Positions 10,986 to 21,846 of a stretch of 24,890 nucleotides of DNA are shown here, piece after piece. The stretch's first letter is position 1. Every line of letters begins with the position of its first letter. The position numbers were made by a program, and so were the translations under genes. Source of the DNA: Falciphora oryzae (taxonomy: Eukaryota > Ascomycota > Sordariomycetes > Magnaporthales > Magnaporthaceae); NCBI GenBank assembly GCA_000733355.1, contig JNVV01000010.1:959338-984227 (forward strand), read 5' to 3'. The notes below the pieces were generated by a model that saw only the letters and a list, made by a program, of their open reading frames with translations, was not told where the DNA came from and ran no database searches.

Positions 10986-13269
10986 ATGCAAAGTCAAGAG
11001 GCTTCGGCCGGCAGCGAGGCTGCTTCGCTGCAAGTTGTATGCTGACCCCCTTTTCCTTTCTTCCTCGCACCGTCTCGGAGCCGTTGCTCTGTGCCTGTGC
11101 ATCATCCCTCCACCCATCCTGCACCTCCCAAGTCGCACACACTCTCGCCCGATGCCTTCATTAGCCATGTGCCTGTCTGTCGCACGGCCCTTGTCTTCCA
11201 CCCCGTTTTTCTCGTCTCGCCTCTCTTCGTGCGCGCAGCTCTCGCCTCCTTCTGCTACATCGCCCCTCGCCCCGATCTGGTTTTTTTTCCCCGTCACACC
11301 TCGCACTTCCTCCCTGTCCTCCCCGTGAAGCCAATTCGCTTTGCGCTTCTGCAGAGGCAAACCGCTCCGTCTCGAGACGTCCAGACCAATGCTGCAACAG
11401 ACCAGTGCCCGAACCTCGCTAACTAACCGGCCTTCTTTCTCATCATGAAGTGCTCGACACCAAGCCTCGGCCTCCCCACCCCCACCCCCACGCCGCCTGG
11501 CTCCACACCGATCCCCGTGCTCTCCAGCCCCGCGCCGCTCCTCCGGCCCGCAATACCTGGAGCCCGCAGCGCTCGCGGACCACCTCGCCTCGGCCTTGCC
11601 ATCCCCCCGTCTCCCAATGCGAAGCCCGTTGGCGACGCCGCCGGCGGTCGTCCCTCGCTGCCAGTCCTGCACCTGGCCACTCCCCGCGGCAGCACAGTCA
11701 CCCCTCATGAGCAGCCCCCAGGACGGGCCGGCATCATCCAGGCCGGCCAGAGCGCGTCGGGCGGCAGCGAGAGCAGTGCCGCCCACAGCAGGTCTGGCTC
11801 GTTCGGCCCTCTAGATGGCCGCGCCTCCAACCCCACCAGCGCCGGCTCGCAGTATTCGGCACTATCCTTCGCGAGCCAATTTGGCATTGGGTCTAGACCG
11901 CAGGGCACTCCCGATCCCGCCTCGGCCGTTGGCTCCATCTACTCGGAGCGCAGCGAGGGCGGCGTGGGCATGGAGCGCGAGGGCAGCCTCCACGGACTCG
12001 AAGCATTCGATAAACTCACCATCGACAAGGCGACTGCAGCCGACGTTGAGGACCTCGATGTAGACGGCTGGAGGATCGCGAGTATGCAGAACCGCATCAT
12101 CGAGCTGGGAGGGCTGGGTGAGGGCGCTGGCGGCGCCGTGACTAGGTGCCAGCTGAAGGGTGGAAAGATGGTGTTTGCCTTGAAGGTAATAATGCAGCAG
12201 CCCGGGATGGGCACTCCGTTATCCTCGCCCTGTTTTAGGGCTTTGGTGAAGTGGTTAGCTGACAAAGAGATGCCTCGGGCCTAGATCATCACGGCGAACC
12301 CCGACCCGGATGTCAAGAAGCAGATTCTTCGCGAGTTGATGTTCAACCGGAACTGCGCTTCCGAGCACATCTGCCGATACTACGGCGCCTTCGAGGACGA
12401 AGCAAACGCCACAATCTCGATTGCCATGGAGTTCTGCGAAGGTGGCTCCCTCGACAGCATCTACAAGGAAGTTAAGAAGCTGGGCGGCCGCACGGGCGAA
12501 AAGGTGCTCGGCAAGATCGCCGAGGGCGTGCTGCGTGGCCTGACATATCTGCATTCCCAGAAGATCATCCACCGCGACATCAAGCCGTCCAATATCCTGC
12601 TCTGCCGCAACGGCGACGTCAAGCTATGTGACTTTGGCGTGTCGGGTGACTTCGGCACCAAGGGCGAGGCTAACACCTTCATTGGCACCAGTTACTACAT
12701 GGCGCCTGAGCGTATCACGGGCCAGAGCTACACCATCACATCTGACGTCTGGTCTACGGGTGTGGCGTTGCTGGAGGTCGCCCAGCACCGTTTCCCCTTC
12801 CCGGCCGACGGTACCGAGATGGCTCCTCGCGCCGGTCTCATAGACCTGCTCACTTACATCGTGCGACAGCCTATTCCGAAGCTGAAAGACGAGCCCGCAG
12901 CTCAGATCTTCTGGAGTGACAATTTCAAGTATTTCATCGAGTGCTGGTAAGTTTTATATCCAACCTCCTTTTCTCTTCTCATTACCATTATCTCTATCAT
13001 GCGTGTCCTTGGTATTTGGATTGCTTCCAGCCAGGGCCCTCACGTCATCCCTCGTTCCCCTCAGTGGCACGCGAGCCGAGGACAGAAGCTGATCTGTGTG
13101 TTTGTGTCCAATTAGCCTGGAGAAGGAACCGACCCGTAGGGCGAGCCCCTGGCGGATGCTCGAACACCCCTGGATGGTGGAGATGAGGTCGAAGCGTGTC
13201 AATATGACGCGATACCTTTCCCAAGTTTGGGGCTGGGATAACAAGGGCGAGGCTACTGCTCCGTCGTGA
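10986..13269 (+). CDS. mkk1: MAP kinase kinase of the cell-wall-integrity pathway (Mkk1/MkkA/MEK-1 type)
   Basis: There are four exons (10986-11036, 11451-12185, 12285-12946, 13116-13269), giving 533 residues, all in consistent phase. Exon 1 encodes 17 residues from ATG in context CACAATG. An in-frame TAA at 11424 and a CTAACTAAC branch site just before ATGAAG show that the ATG at 11445 is intronic. The N-terminus is Pro/Ser-rich; [10 protein letters not shown] (about residues 61-70) follows basic residues and could be a MAPK docking site. The kinase domain shows the Gly-rich loop [10 protein letters not shown] (from 238), ALK with K262, HRDIKPSN (D360 catalytic) and DFG (378-380). The activation loop includes T387 and T393, then SYYMAPE; residues such as [16 protein letters not shown] match fungal Mkk1 rather than Ste7 or Pbs2. 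The family relays Bck1 signals to the Slt2/Mpk1 MAPK; that role is inferred. The C-terminus [14 protein letters not shown] is a normal family end. Confidence 0.94.
11037..11450 (+). other. intron 1 of the MAPKK gene, C+T-rich, with an AAG acceptor
   Basis: The donor is GTATGC, directly after codon 17 (phase 0). The branch CTAACTAAC (11419-11427) is followed by a pyrimidine tract and the acceptor ATGAAG at 11445-11450. At 414 nt it is the longest intron in the window and is strongly pyrimidine-rich. The unusual AAG acceptor should be confirmed with RNA. A CAG at about 11349-11354 is an alternative, but it would run into the in-frame TAA at 11424. Confidence 0.7.
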
Positions 13270-14950
13270 GCCCCAAATGGAGCAGACCGGCCACCACAGC
13301 AGCAAGCGCAATGAAATCGCAAAGACAGCACAGGGCTTGCGAAGAGGATACATGCATTACGGAGCGGGGACGCCTAGGTTGAGCGTCCAGCACGGATGCA
13401 CGTGGCGCGAGTAACGAGGAGGGGGCTGCTCATGTCCGTCTGCTAGGCTGGCTGGTGACAGTCTGGTCTGGCGTACCATACTACAGCCACGCCGCAGTGA
13501 AAGACGGCAAACCATGAAAGAGCACGACCACGCTGGTTAGCTCTGAAAAATAACGACGAAAGAAGTAGAGAGGGCAGAGTGGTTCCCTACACAGATATTT
13601 TACTATCATCATTCGATTCATCTTGTTATTCGGGTTGGATCCGCAGTCATAGCTGGAACGGTCTGTCCTGGCTGCATTCTTTTGACCATAGTGGTATCTA
13701 GGACTAGAGAATTGGGAGGGTGTCGCTGAGGGTCATTTTGGGGCAGTCGAGGTTTCTTGGAGAGATTGGGCATATTACTTTGGACACCAATGCACCTACA
13801 AGCTACTCGCCAAGATCCTAGCGTCCTGGACAGATGGAAGACAAACAAGCATTTAGACCATCCCACTGATGGTATTCTCCGCCCCTCGAACCTTGGTGTA
13901 GGTTCGCTTCCTTTTGAGTCGACCAATATCGAGCTGAGCCCTATATTGATGAATCTTTATATCCTCCTCTCCTGGACGCCCACGTGGCTGATGCTGTGCC
14001 CAGCCTTGCTGGTTTGCAAAGTTAAAACTGCCAAGGTCACGCAAGAAATATGGTTCCATGCTCAGGAGATACGGCGATGACTATCAACAACGAAGGTGAA
14101 TGCAATACATAGTTAGGCAGCCACATGCATGTACCCAGCTTGTGACAGCTGGCGGGTATCTGAATCTAGATAACAGAAGAACGTGCCATCCGTCCATTTT
14201 CCGCAATCACTTCTTCGCTCCCAAGCGCTGCAAAGTACTGCAGGATGAAGGTAATGATCTGCGAATCTTCGCCGGTCCGAGAAGAAGACACCTCTCGCGT
14301 TGTTCGTCTTTTTCTCCATATTTTTCACACACTTTTTTTTTTTTTTTTTCTTTTTTTCCCCTTTTGTTTCCAGCAACACCTGCCACCCTTAGCAAGTGAA
14401 ACATGCCGCCAGAGCAGATATCTCCCAACAAAGCCGACCCGGGTGCCTCGAGTAGATAGTTGGCTCCCCGGCGACGACCACCAATGATAATGAGAAATCT
14501 CACCCTCTATGGTGGTCATAGACAGCCAAGGCCTCGTATACCAGTAGGGTGACTCATGGAAAGGACACTCGCGTATAGAGCAAGATGGGAAGCGTGGCGA
14601 CTCGAATAGAAATTAGAGACCAAGATACTTGTCCCAAACAACGCCATATTGGCAATGAAGTCGTACAAAGTTCGTTAAATCAATCCGACGTTATTTTGAT
14701 GTGCCTGGTGATGTGAGATCATGTCCTTGTTAGTTAACAATGCGACCTGAACCGGGGGAAAATGGTAGGCAGTGAGAAGCATCGAGGAGGAGAACTACTG
14801 CCTGCATTGGTTGCGTACCAGTATAGCCTTCGTTGTCGTGAAAGAGGTATGAGGGCCCTTGCCCCTGACAAGGCGATTGGCAGCGTCCGCATGCATCTCT
14901 GAGATAGCAAAGCCGGGGCGCCGGGGACCTCGGGTAAGGCGCAAAGCTCC
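13270..14950. other. spacer between the convergent MAPKK and pus7 genes
   Basis: This 1.7-kb stretch should contain the 3' UTRs and poly(A) sites of both genes. It has T16 followed by C and T7 (14334-14357). The minus strand therefore reads as a long A-rich stretch, which explains the Lys-rich chance frames there. No domain-bearing frame, tRNA or other RNA gene is recognisable. Confidence 0.5.
14334..14357. repeat. homopolymer tract T16-C-T7
   Basis: This is a near-uninterrupted T run in the spacer after the MAPKK gene. It lies in a pyrimidine-rich block of about 80 nt. Its length may be unreliable in the assembly. Confidence 0.85.
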
Positions 14951-17900
14951 CTAGTTGCTAGATGTCTGTCCCATCATCTCTCGCATGCAGACGGTAGCAT
15001 AGTTGCTCGAGTTTAGGGTGAAGTTGAGAATAACCGCAATTTTCTGGTCCTCGGACACGGCCGTCGTCTCCCCATTGGCATCCACAGGCAGCGGCACCCG
15101 TCCGGTGACATTGACGGCAGGGTGATCCTTGTGAACAAACTTCTCAAAGTCTTCGAAAATGTTGACGGGAGGTGCGGTTCGGGCGGCCTTCGAGGAGCTG
15201 TCCTTGACTGCCTGCTCCGGTACAAAATCTCCGTTGGCAGCAACAACCGGCTTGGAGTCCGGTGGCGACTGAGAGTGATCTGTGCGCGCATTCTCGTTCT
15301 CGCTATCCTCGGCCGACTTCTTCAGATGGGCCTGCAAGTAGCCCATCAAGTCGGGGCGAGCAGTCGCGGGGGAAGCGAGACCCGCGCTGGAGGGGCGACT
15401 CGGTTGTTTGTTCTCGATGGACTTGATGACATCATTCTCACCCAGCTGACTCGATTCAGCGTTGGTCATTTGTACGTCAACCCGCTCTGACGGGATGTTC
15501 GTGGGCTCCTCATCACTCGTGATGGGCTCGGGCTTGACGACCGGCGGAGGTGAGATCAGCTCGGGCTTGACAACCGGCGGAGGTGTATTCTCCTTCATGT
15601 CATGGTCTTGTGTGTGCGAAATGGCCTCAACCTTGACAGGTTTCTTGACCTTCAAACGCTTGCCACCGTCCAGCGCAGTTTCGATCCACTCATCATTAAT
15701 GCGCGTCTCATTAGGCACGTTGGGCGACTGCGTGCGCCGGCGGCGTGCCTCGTCAAGCAGCGCAGCGTCAAACTTGTCCACGTTGTTTGCGAAGTTGTTC
15801 CAGGCGTTAGCCGTGTTCTGAATCCTGGCCGCCTCTTGGCGTTTCCGCCACTCTATCATGTCGCGATCTGTCGGGTGCATCTGCTCTTCGTCTTCTGAGT
15901 AGGCGCGAACTGCAAACATAGGAGTGGCCGTGAACTTGGCCATGAGCTTGCGGTAGTGGCCGCTGAGACTGAATTCGCGCTGTTTGCGGCGCATCTCGTA
16001 CGGGTTGAGGCCACCATTCTCCTCACGGGCCATGAAGTCGGAATAGAAAGCCCCTATGTCGTTGGCAGGGTAGATGACGTCGAAGCCTGGCGCAGGAAGG
16101 ACGACATCGAATATGGTGTAGCGTCCACTAGTGGCCTCCTCCTTGGTCAGGGGGCGGGCCCGCTGGTAGAACTCTTCCTCCTCTTGGTTGACGTCCTCGG
16201 ACATGTCCTCCGCCGGGGTCCTCTGTGTGATGGGTGACTCGTTGGGCTGGACCATGACAAGGTCTCCCGCGACAACCCGGTCGCCATAGCGGGCCCACCG
16301 CTCGCTGGCTGCGTAGTTCCAGATGTAAGACTGGTAGGCGTGGCAGTACAGCTGACGGAGACCACGAGTGATGGAGAGGACCGCTCCGCAGTGATCATTG
16401 GGGGCCTTTCCCAGGTGGCGGATCAAGCTGTTCTCGGCGGCGTACTTCTTGGGCAGAACCCTCAAAGCCGCGTCAGCCTTGCCACTCATCTTCCAGACCG
16501 CAATGGCGCGGGCACGATCGAACTCGTCCTTGTGGAATCGCGCTTCGTTGTTTCCAGTAGCAATGGCGAGAGAGAGATCCGGGTCGATGTAGAGGATTCC
16601 ATCGACAGCTGCCACGAACTCCTCTCTAAGGATCTTCATGCCAATTTCCTGCGTCCCAATAGAGTGCGTGCCGAAGCGCTGGAGTCCAAAGTAGTTGATG
16701 AAGCCAGTGCGCACGATGTTGTCCAGCGCGAACTGGACGCAGTGCTCGGTCGAGCGCAGGCGATGCGCAATGGAGAAGTCTCCGCCTCGAGTAAGTTGGA
16801 CGTTTTTGATGACAATCACAAACTGGTTGCCGCCGTGCTGGCCGAGCTGCATTGGTTTCTTCTGGAAGGCAAAGTCGCCGACGCGAATGCCGGTCATCTT
16901 GTCGTTGAGACTGACAAGATCGCTGATGTCCTTGTTCCAGACACTGACCCGCTGGACGGTGGCGGCGCGGCGATCCTTAGTGCCGGCGAATCCAAAGTTG
17001 GATGCCTTGACCTTGATGAGTCTGGCGATGTGGTTGATCGCATCCATGGTGTCCTTGTTCTCCTTGTACAAGGTGAAGTGCAGGTACTGATTACGGTGAG
17101 CCCGAGGCTCTGCGCGTTGCCCGCCACGCCAGGCGTTGTCCCTCTGACGAGGGCCGTTTTGGTTTTGACGGTAGCCTGCGTTGCGCGGCGCGGCGCGAGC
17201 ATTGATGACGCCTCCATCGCCGGCTTGAGTCTCTAGGCGAGACGAAAAGATGCGCCGGATTTCTTGGTGGACCTGGGTGCGCTGTTGGCGGTCTTGAATA
17301 GCGGGGAAGCTCACGATGATACCCCGGCTTGAGTTGTCCTTCCGCTGGATCTTGGCATCCAGGTCGATCAGCTCATGGGCTGCCGTATCTCCCAGCATGT
17401 TAGACAGAATTTCTCTATCGGCATCGTTGACGGGAGAGATGATTGCCGTCTCCGCGGCAGCTTCGGTGTCATCGGCTTCCACTTTGATGGGGTTTATGGG
17501 CGGGGCTCTCGCATGCGAAAACTGGGCAGCGGTATTGTTGGCAGGGGACTCGCCCTACAAGCACGTTGACAAGGGTGGTATTAGCAACCAGGCATTCGCG
17601 AAATGATCTCAATGTCTCGGACAAGGTCAGACTAACCGTGCGGGGGCGCCTCGAAGACTGCTGAAAGTCGGACAGATGGATGACGCTTCCGTCCTTGCGA
17701 ACCTCGTTGACCAGGAAGTCGGTATATCTGATGGCAATAGACAATATCAGTTTGTGCGGTGAAAGAAAGAGTGGACATATTTGGATCTGAGGGGGATCTG
17801 AGGGGAATCTAAAGGATGCGCAGGCAGAAATAAGGTTCGGGGGAAGGTGACCAGGGCGCTGGGAATCAAGCATACCGCTTGCGGATGTCGCCATGCCATC

Positions 17901-18021
17901 CAAAGTCAATTGGAGAGGCATAGTAGAGGATTCCGAGGCGCTTTTCGGCAGCAGCGCGAACAGACGCAATATGCGTGGCGGCAAGCACCGGGTGTGGTGA
18001 GCTGTTGGGATGGGAAGCCAT
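14951..18021 (-). CDS. pus7: multisubstrate RNA pseudouridine synthase Pus7 (TruD family)
   Basis: There are three exons (18021-17876, 17727-17637, 17554-14951), giving 946 residues, with phases agreeing. Intron 1 (17875-17728) starts GTATGC and splits an Arg codon just before YTDFLVNEV, the N-terminal TruD signature. Intron 2 (17636-17555, 82 nt) runs from GTTAGT to TAG. The start ATG (18021) begins MASHPNSSPHPVLAA. The catalytic motif FAGTKDRRA carries the nucleophile Asp at about residue 273, and NYFGLQRFG (366-374) is the second conserved motif. Residues to about 633 form the core. About 280 low-complexity residues follow, with many E, P, S and K and a doubled PPPVVKPE unit. The last conserved strand, VILNFTLNSSNYATVCMRE, comes only at about 918-938. 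Pus7 modifies U2 snRNA, tRNA, 5S rRNA and mRNA in yeast; the role here is inferred. No second enzyme domain is seen in the insert. Confidence 0.95.
15526..15585. repeat. 27-bp direct repeat at 33-bp spacing within pus7
   Basis: GCTCGGGCTTGAC, one variable base, then ACCGGCGGAGGTG occurs at 15526-15552 and again at 15559-15585 with a single mismatch. On the minus strand it encodes the doubled PPPVVKPE unit in the disordered insert, so it is an internal duplication of coding sequence. Confidence 0.85.
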
Positions 18022-19653
18022 GCTGGGGGTAGGTCACCACCCGCAGGCGGCAGCGCGGAAACGAGCGGACGATGAATGCTGCCAGAGCTTTCCTCAATGA
18101 GCAGAGGCGGGTGAGCCCGGTGTACTGTGGTGATAGAGGTAGGAACCTAGAGAGGGACAGGCAAGATCGACGTGGGTCTCGATGTTGGCAGGGAAGGCAT
18201 CAACAAGATAACGTCTGCGAGAGACCGAAGTCAGATTGCGATCGCGCGCAAGGCGATTGCAATAGAGAGCGGTTATCAGATGGAGGCCAAAGGAAGGAAG
18301 CGACTGGGGATTCGGGCTGTGCAATTGGTGATTGCGTCCGCGCGTTGCGGGTGCCGTTGTTCCTCGCGATCGCCAAGGTCGTGTTTGACCTTTTGAGGTG
18401 AGAGAAGAATGCGCAAAGCTGAGAGGAGGAAGGTGCTCGTCGCTGCTCGGCAAGAATTGTTTCCAGCAAGGGTTGGTGGGGTAAATTATTTTCCTGCCGC
18501 ATCTATTTGGCGCGCGACGTAGAGGGCAGGCGGTAAAGCCGGGCGGTGAAAATGGCAGTCCCCAAACGCGACCCGCAGCCGTGTGGGTCCGTCCACTGTG
18601 GGGGTGGCCCAAGCTCCAGCTAGCTTGGGTGGCTGAGCGCTGCAACCGCGATTCCGTTTCACCTCCCGCCGCCTTCCTCGGTTTGGAAAGGGGGGAAAGC
18701 CACCGCGAGGGACTGGAGCCGTGCGGTCGGCGCAGTTTCCTAATCCGGAAGTCGTATCGACTGACACCCTTCACCACTCCGCCGCTTCTCTCAAGCGCGA
18801 TGTGTGGTTTCACGCCTTCGCCGTGGAGAGATTCCTCGATGGCCGTCAGAGTATATCCCTGCCTGTCCTACCTACGCTTCAGACAGCCAGGCTTACCGTC
18901 GGCGGCTTCAGACTGGTGCTGGACCCTGAACTCCTCGCTGCGGAACAGCCCGTATAGTTGCATCCTTTTTTCGGGTGTATTACCTGTTTCGATCTGGCGT
19001 CTTTTGCTCTGCGCTAAGGACCGTCTCCTACCTAACCCCCTTAGGTAGGGATATACATCTTTACCTGAACAACAGATCCAGCCTCCATCGGCCGATGGCA
19101 TCTGAAAGGTTCACAGGAGCTGGTTGTCCGTATGCCTGCCGCTTGGTTGCCGTCGGCGCCGTTAGCCTGGAAGCCATGGCCACCGACAGATCCATGGTGG
19201 CATGCCGAAGGCTCACTAAGGAGAGCAGGGCTCCCGTTTCCCCGTCTTCTTTGATCCCTAAACACGACAAGTGAGGCTGCCGGGCAGATCGTATTCGATG
19301 GGCTGAGGCAGGTGGGCAGGTCTTGCGTGACTGCTACCTTCCTGATGGTTGGGAGATTGCTTTGGATCTGTTAAATTGAAAATTTGGATGCCAGCCAGTT
19401 CGGCAACTGCCACCCATTCTGAGCTCAAGTTTGGCATATCACTTCCTGGGTCCTTGGGCCCGATATGCTGCCACTGGTGTCTCCTATTCCTCGTTGACAC
19501 ACTGCCGGCCCCGATACTTGCGGCTCTTATAATTGAGCTAGGCTGCACTATCAAACTCTACCTACCCGAACATCACATCCAACCAGTCCCTTTGGCTTCG
19601 AGTAAACGCCAACACAACATTATTCTCTTGCGACACCCTTTCTCCCACCCGTC
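18022..19653. promoter_or_regulatory. divergent upstream region of pus7 and the SRA-domain gene
   Basis: No supportable gene lies in this 1.6-kb region. It should hold both promoters. The frame at 18581-19048 has no domain or coding-like composition. The clearest structured site is the CCTACCTAA/TTAGGTAGG inverted repeat at 19027-19049. A pyrimidine-rich segment precedes the SRA gene start. Confidence 0.5.
19027..19049. repeat. perfect 9-bp inverted repeat CCTACCTAA / TTAGGTAGG
   Basis: The two arms (19027-19035 and 19041-19049) are exact reverse complements separated by CCCCC. TAGGTAGG-like words recur in other intergenic parts of the window, near 1785, 18870 and 21712. It could be a transcription-factor site or a small structural repeat. 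Confidence 0.75.
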
Positions 19654-21465
19654 ATGGTCTTTGAAAGATGGAAGTCGAGGTCGAGGTCAAGCATGGACAG
19701 CGACTGGTCCATGTCAACCCTCTGCCAGCCAGATCCGCTCCAGTGTAGGGAGCGCGAGGCCGATGTCAACATGCAAACTTCATCTCCCCGAAAGTCCCTC
19801 AAAAAAGGCCGCGACGAGGCCATTGCTCGGGTGCTCAAAGATCGAGGCTCTCCTAAGTTAGCCGACAAACATATCATTGTAAGGGTCAGTTTTCTTCTAC
19901 GCCTTGACATCACACCTGTTTGTTGACCGTTCGCTATGCAGGAGGGACGGACTGGCCGTGGTACTGGCCTAGATGGCCTCGATAAGATCACCGAATCCGG
20001 CAGCACGGTGCCCGGAACGCCACTCACAGGCTCCCGTGACAGATCCGCCTTGTCTCCTAACAACCATGAAAGGGGAGATATGGTTGCTGCAGAGTCGCGA
20101 CTATCGCTCAATCGAGATGGCTTCCTTGCGGACACCATATGGAACATCCCCGCGCTTCTTGACCTGACAGATTCGGTGCGCTGGTCGCTGGCCACAGCCA
20201 AAACACTGGGCCCCATGGAGAGCCGTCTCAAGGCCCTTCTTGATGTCGTGCTCGCTAACGAGGCGCTCAAAGCGTCTGCGTCGAGGCTCCTGGTTGGCCT
20301 TGAGACGATCCGGGGAGCGAGACTGGACAAGCTTGTCGAGGCGCTGCTGGACAAAAGTAACCAGCCTCCTCGGCCAGTACCCGCGAGCTTCTTTGCGGCC
20401 AAGGCGGCGGCTGGAGTCCTCCAGCGGAAGTGGCGACTGCGCTTCCGCGAAGCTTACATCTCGCTCGACCGCGTCAGATACCACCGAATGTTGACAAGCG
20501 GGCATCTTGTCGAGGTCTCGTTCAGCGCGCCGGCTACGGGCGTGCCTGATAGCCCCGCGCTTTGGTGGAACATTCGCGGGAACGAGCCGCCCACCGAAGC
20601 TGAGAGTAACCGCCAATTTTATGCCGGCCAGTACGTTTACATCCTGCCAGGCTGTTCCAAGTGCCCAAGACCGACCTACTTGAACTCTGCTAACGGCTCT
20701 TCGCGCTGCTACCAATGAAGTTGGTGGCTGAACATTGTCTGCGCCCGTCGTGACGGCATTGTTGGAAGCACACATCAAGTCCCAGCCAAAGGGCGACATG
20801 GTATTACCGCGCTTCCTCTTCTCTCTGGGAGGGAAGAAGTCCTGGAAAACGGCCGGAGCATCTACATCCGAGAGAGCTCGCATGTCTCAGATATGCACGT
20901 TTCTCTCATGACCCAGGTTGGGCAGCATATTCGGGTACTGCGCGGGTCACAGCTTAGAAGTATCTACGCTCCGTCTGGGGGGTTGAGATACGATGGTCTG
21001 TATGAAAACCCCTGGCCAGCCAGCCACAAATCCCACTTCCCGGGCCCATAATCAGGACGACGGGTTTGTATGGCCTGATGATTGACACGAAACAGGTACA
21101 AGATTGTGCAGTATGGACACAAGCTAAACGAGGATATCGAGATGTACCGACTCGCCTTGATGCTGGAGCGTGTGTCGGGACAGAAGAGTATGGAGGACCT
21201 CAAGGCTGTGCCGAAGCCATCACAACTCGATGATTGGAGGCTATACGAGCGGCTCGAGGGCGAAAAGCTCAAGTCAACGGTGGGCAGGAAGAACTTTTTG
21301 GCGTGGAAAACCAAGAAGATGAAGGACAAGCTGGAGCATGAGCAGTGGCTCGTCTCGGTAGGGTTGAGGATCGGCTATCCACACTGGCGCATAACCCTCG
21401 AGGACAACATCAAGCAGAAGGCAACATCAATGCAGGGGCGGAGGCAAGCCATTAGCTCTCGCTGA
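19654..21465 (+). CDS. SRA/YDG-domain protein
   Basis: I reconstruct four exons (19654-19878, 19942-20630, 20721-20999, 21096-21465), 520 residues, all in phase. The introns are 63, 90 and 96 nt, with donors GTAAGG, GTACGT and GTATGA. Intron 2 has CTAAC at 20690-20694 and acceptor ATGAAG. Without splicing it, a TGA at 20716 would end the frame, so the stops are intronic rather than signs of decay. About 270 N-terminal residues contain Ser/Arg/Lys-rich segments and predicted helices with no domain I recognise. The C-terminal half carries the SRA core: WWLNIVCARRDGIVGS (306-321), LENGRSIYIRES, IRVLRGSQLRSIYAPSGGLRYDGLY (YDG at 395-397) and IVQYGHKLNEDIEMYRL, then PKPSQLDDW and a Lys-rich tail. 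The usual GISG segment is poorly kept. SRA domains bind modified, often hemimethylated, DNA. Fungal standalone members are little studied, so the role is unknown. Confidence 0.8.
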
Positions 21466-21846
21466 TTTATCCGCATCATTAAGAAGGGTGGAGAGGGTGA
21501 GCACTCGCTTGAGCTCGTGTTCAAGGTGTTGTTGTTCAGGGGCTGATCTTGGAGGGGGTTAGGGTTGCCGTTGGGATCTCCACGCAGTCCCCACGCATGA
21601 GCCGCCGCCCTACTGGAGGGGTAGCGCGCTCTCACCCTCTGATGTCTTGAACGAGCTCACCTGGCAGCTCTTCTCGTGACGACAAATCACTCATAACCGC
21701 ATTCATAACACCTAGGTACTACCTACAGTTGATAATAAATCAACCTTCCACCCATACCCATCGACGCTATCTCTCAAGGTTCTCCCCAGCACGGGCGACA
21801 CAGGCCACCCCGCATCGTTAGAGGCCTCTGTTGTGTGAAAGAGAGG
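21466..21846. promoter_or_regulatory. spacer upstream of the parvulin gene
   Basis: The 381 bases between two same-strand genes hold the 3' end of the SRA gene and the parvulin promoter. They include CACCTAGGTACTACCTAC near 21709-21726, which resembles the TAGGTAGG words elsewhere. No open frame is convincing. Confidence 0.45.

Noticed and set aside
10605..11786. 393-codon open frame on the minus strand across the MAPKK leader and first exons
   Set aside because: It begins with a non-ATG codon. Its Gly/Arg/Glu richness is the complement of the pyrimidine-rich leader, and it overlaps clear MAPKK coding sequence.
13870..13905. GGTTCGAG on the minus strand as a tRNA T-loop
   Set aside because: The flanking bases do not form a T-stem, and no D-arm, anticodon arm or acceptor stem can be built around it.
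16340..17236. 298-codon open frame on the plus strand opposite pus7
   Set aside because: It is antisense to the conserved TruD core. Long antisense frames are expected from GC-rich codon use, and it has no domain.
20631..20720. TGA at 20716 read as evidence that the SRA gene is a pseudogene
   Set aside because: The stop lies inside a segment with GTACGT donor, CTAAC branch and AAG acceptor. Removing it restores the conserved WWLNIVCARRDG sequence in phase.
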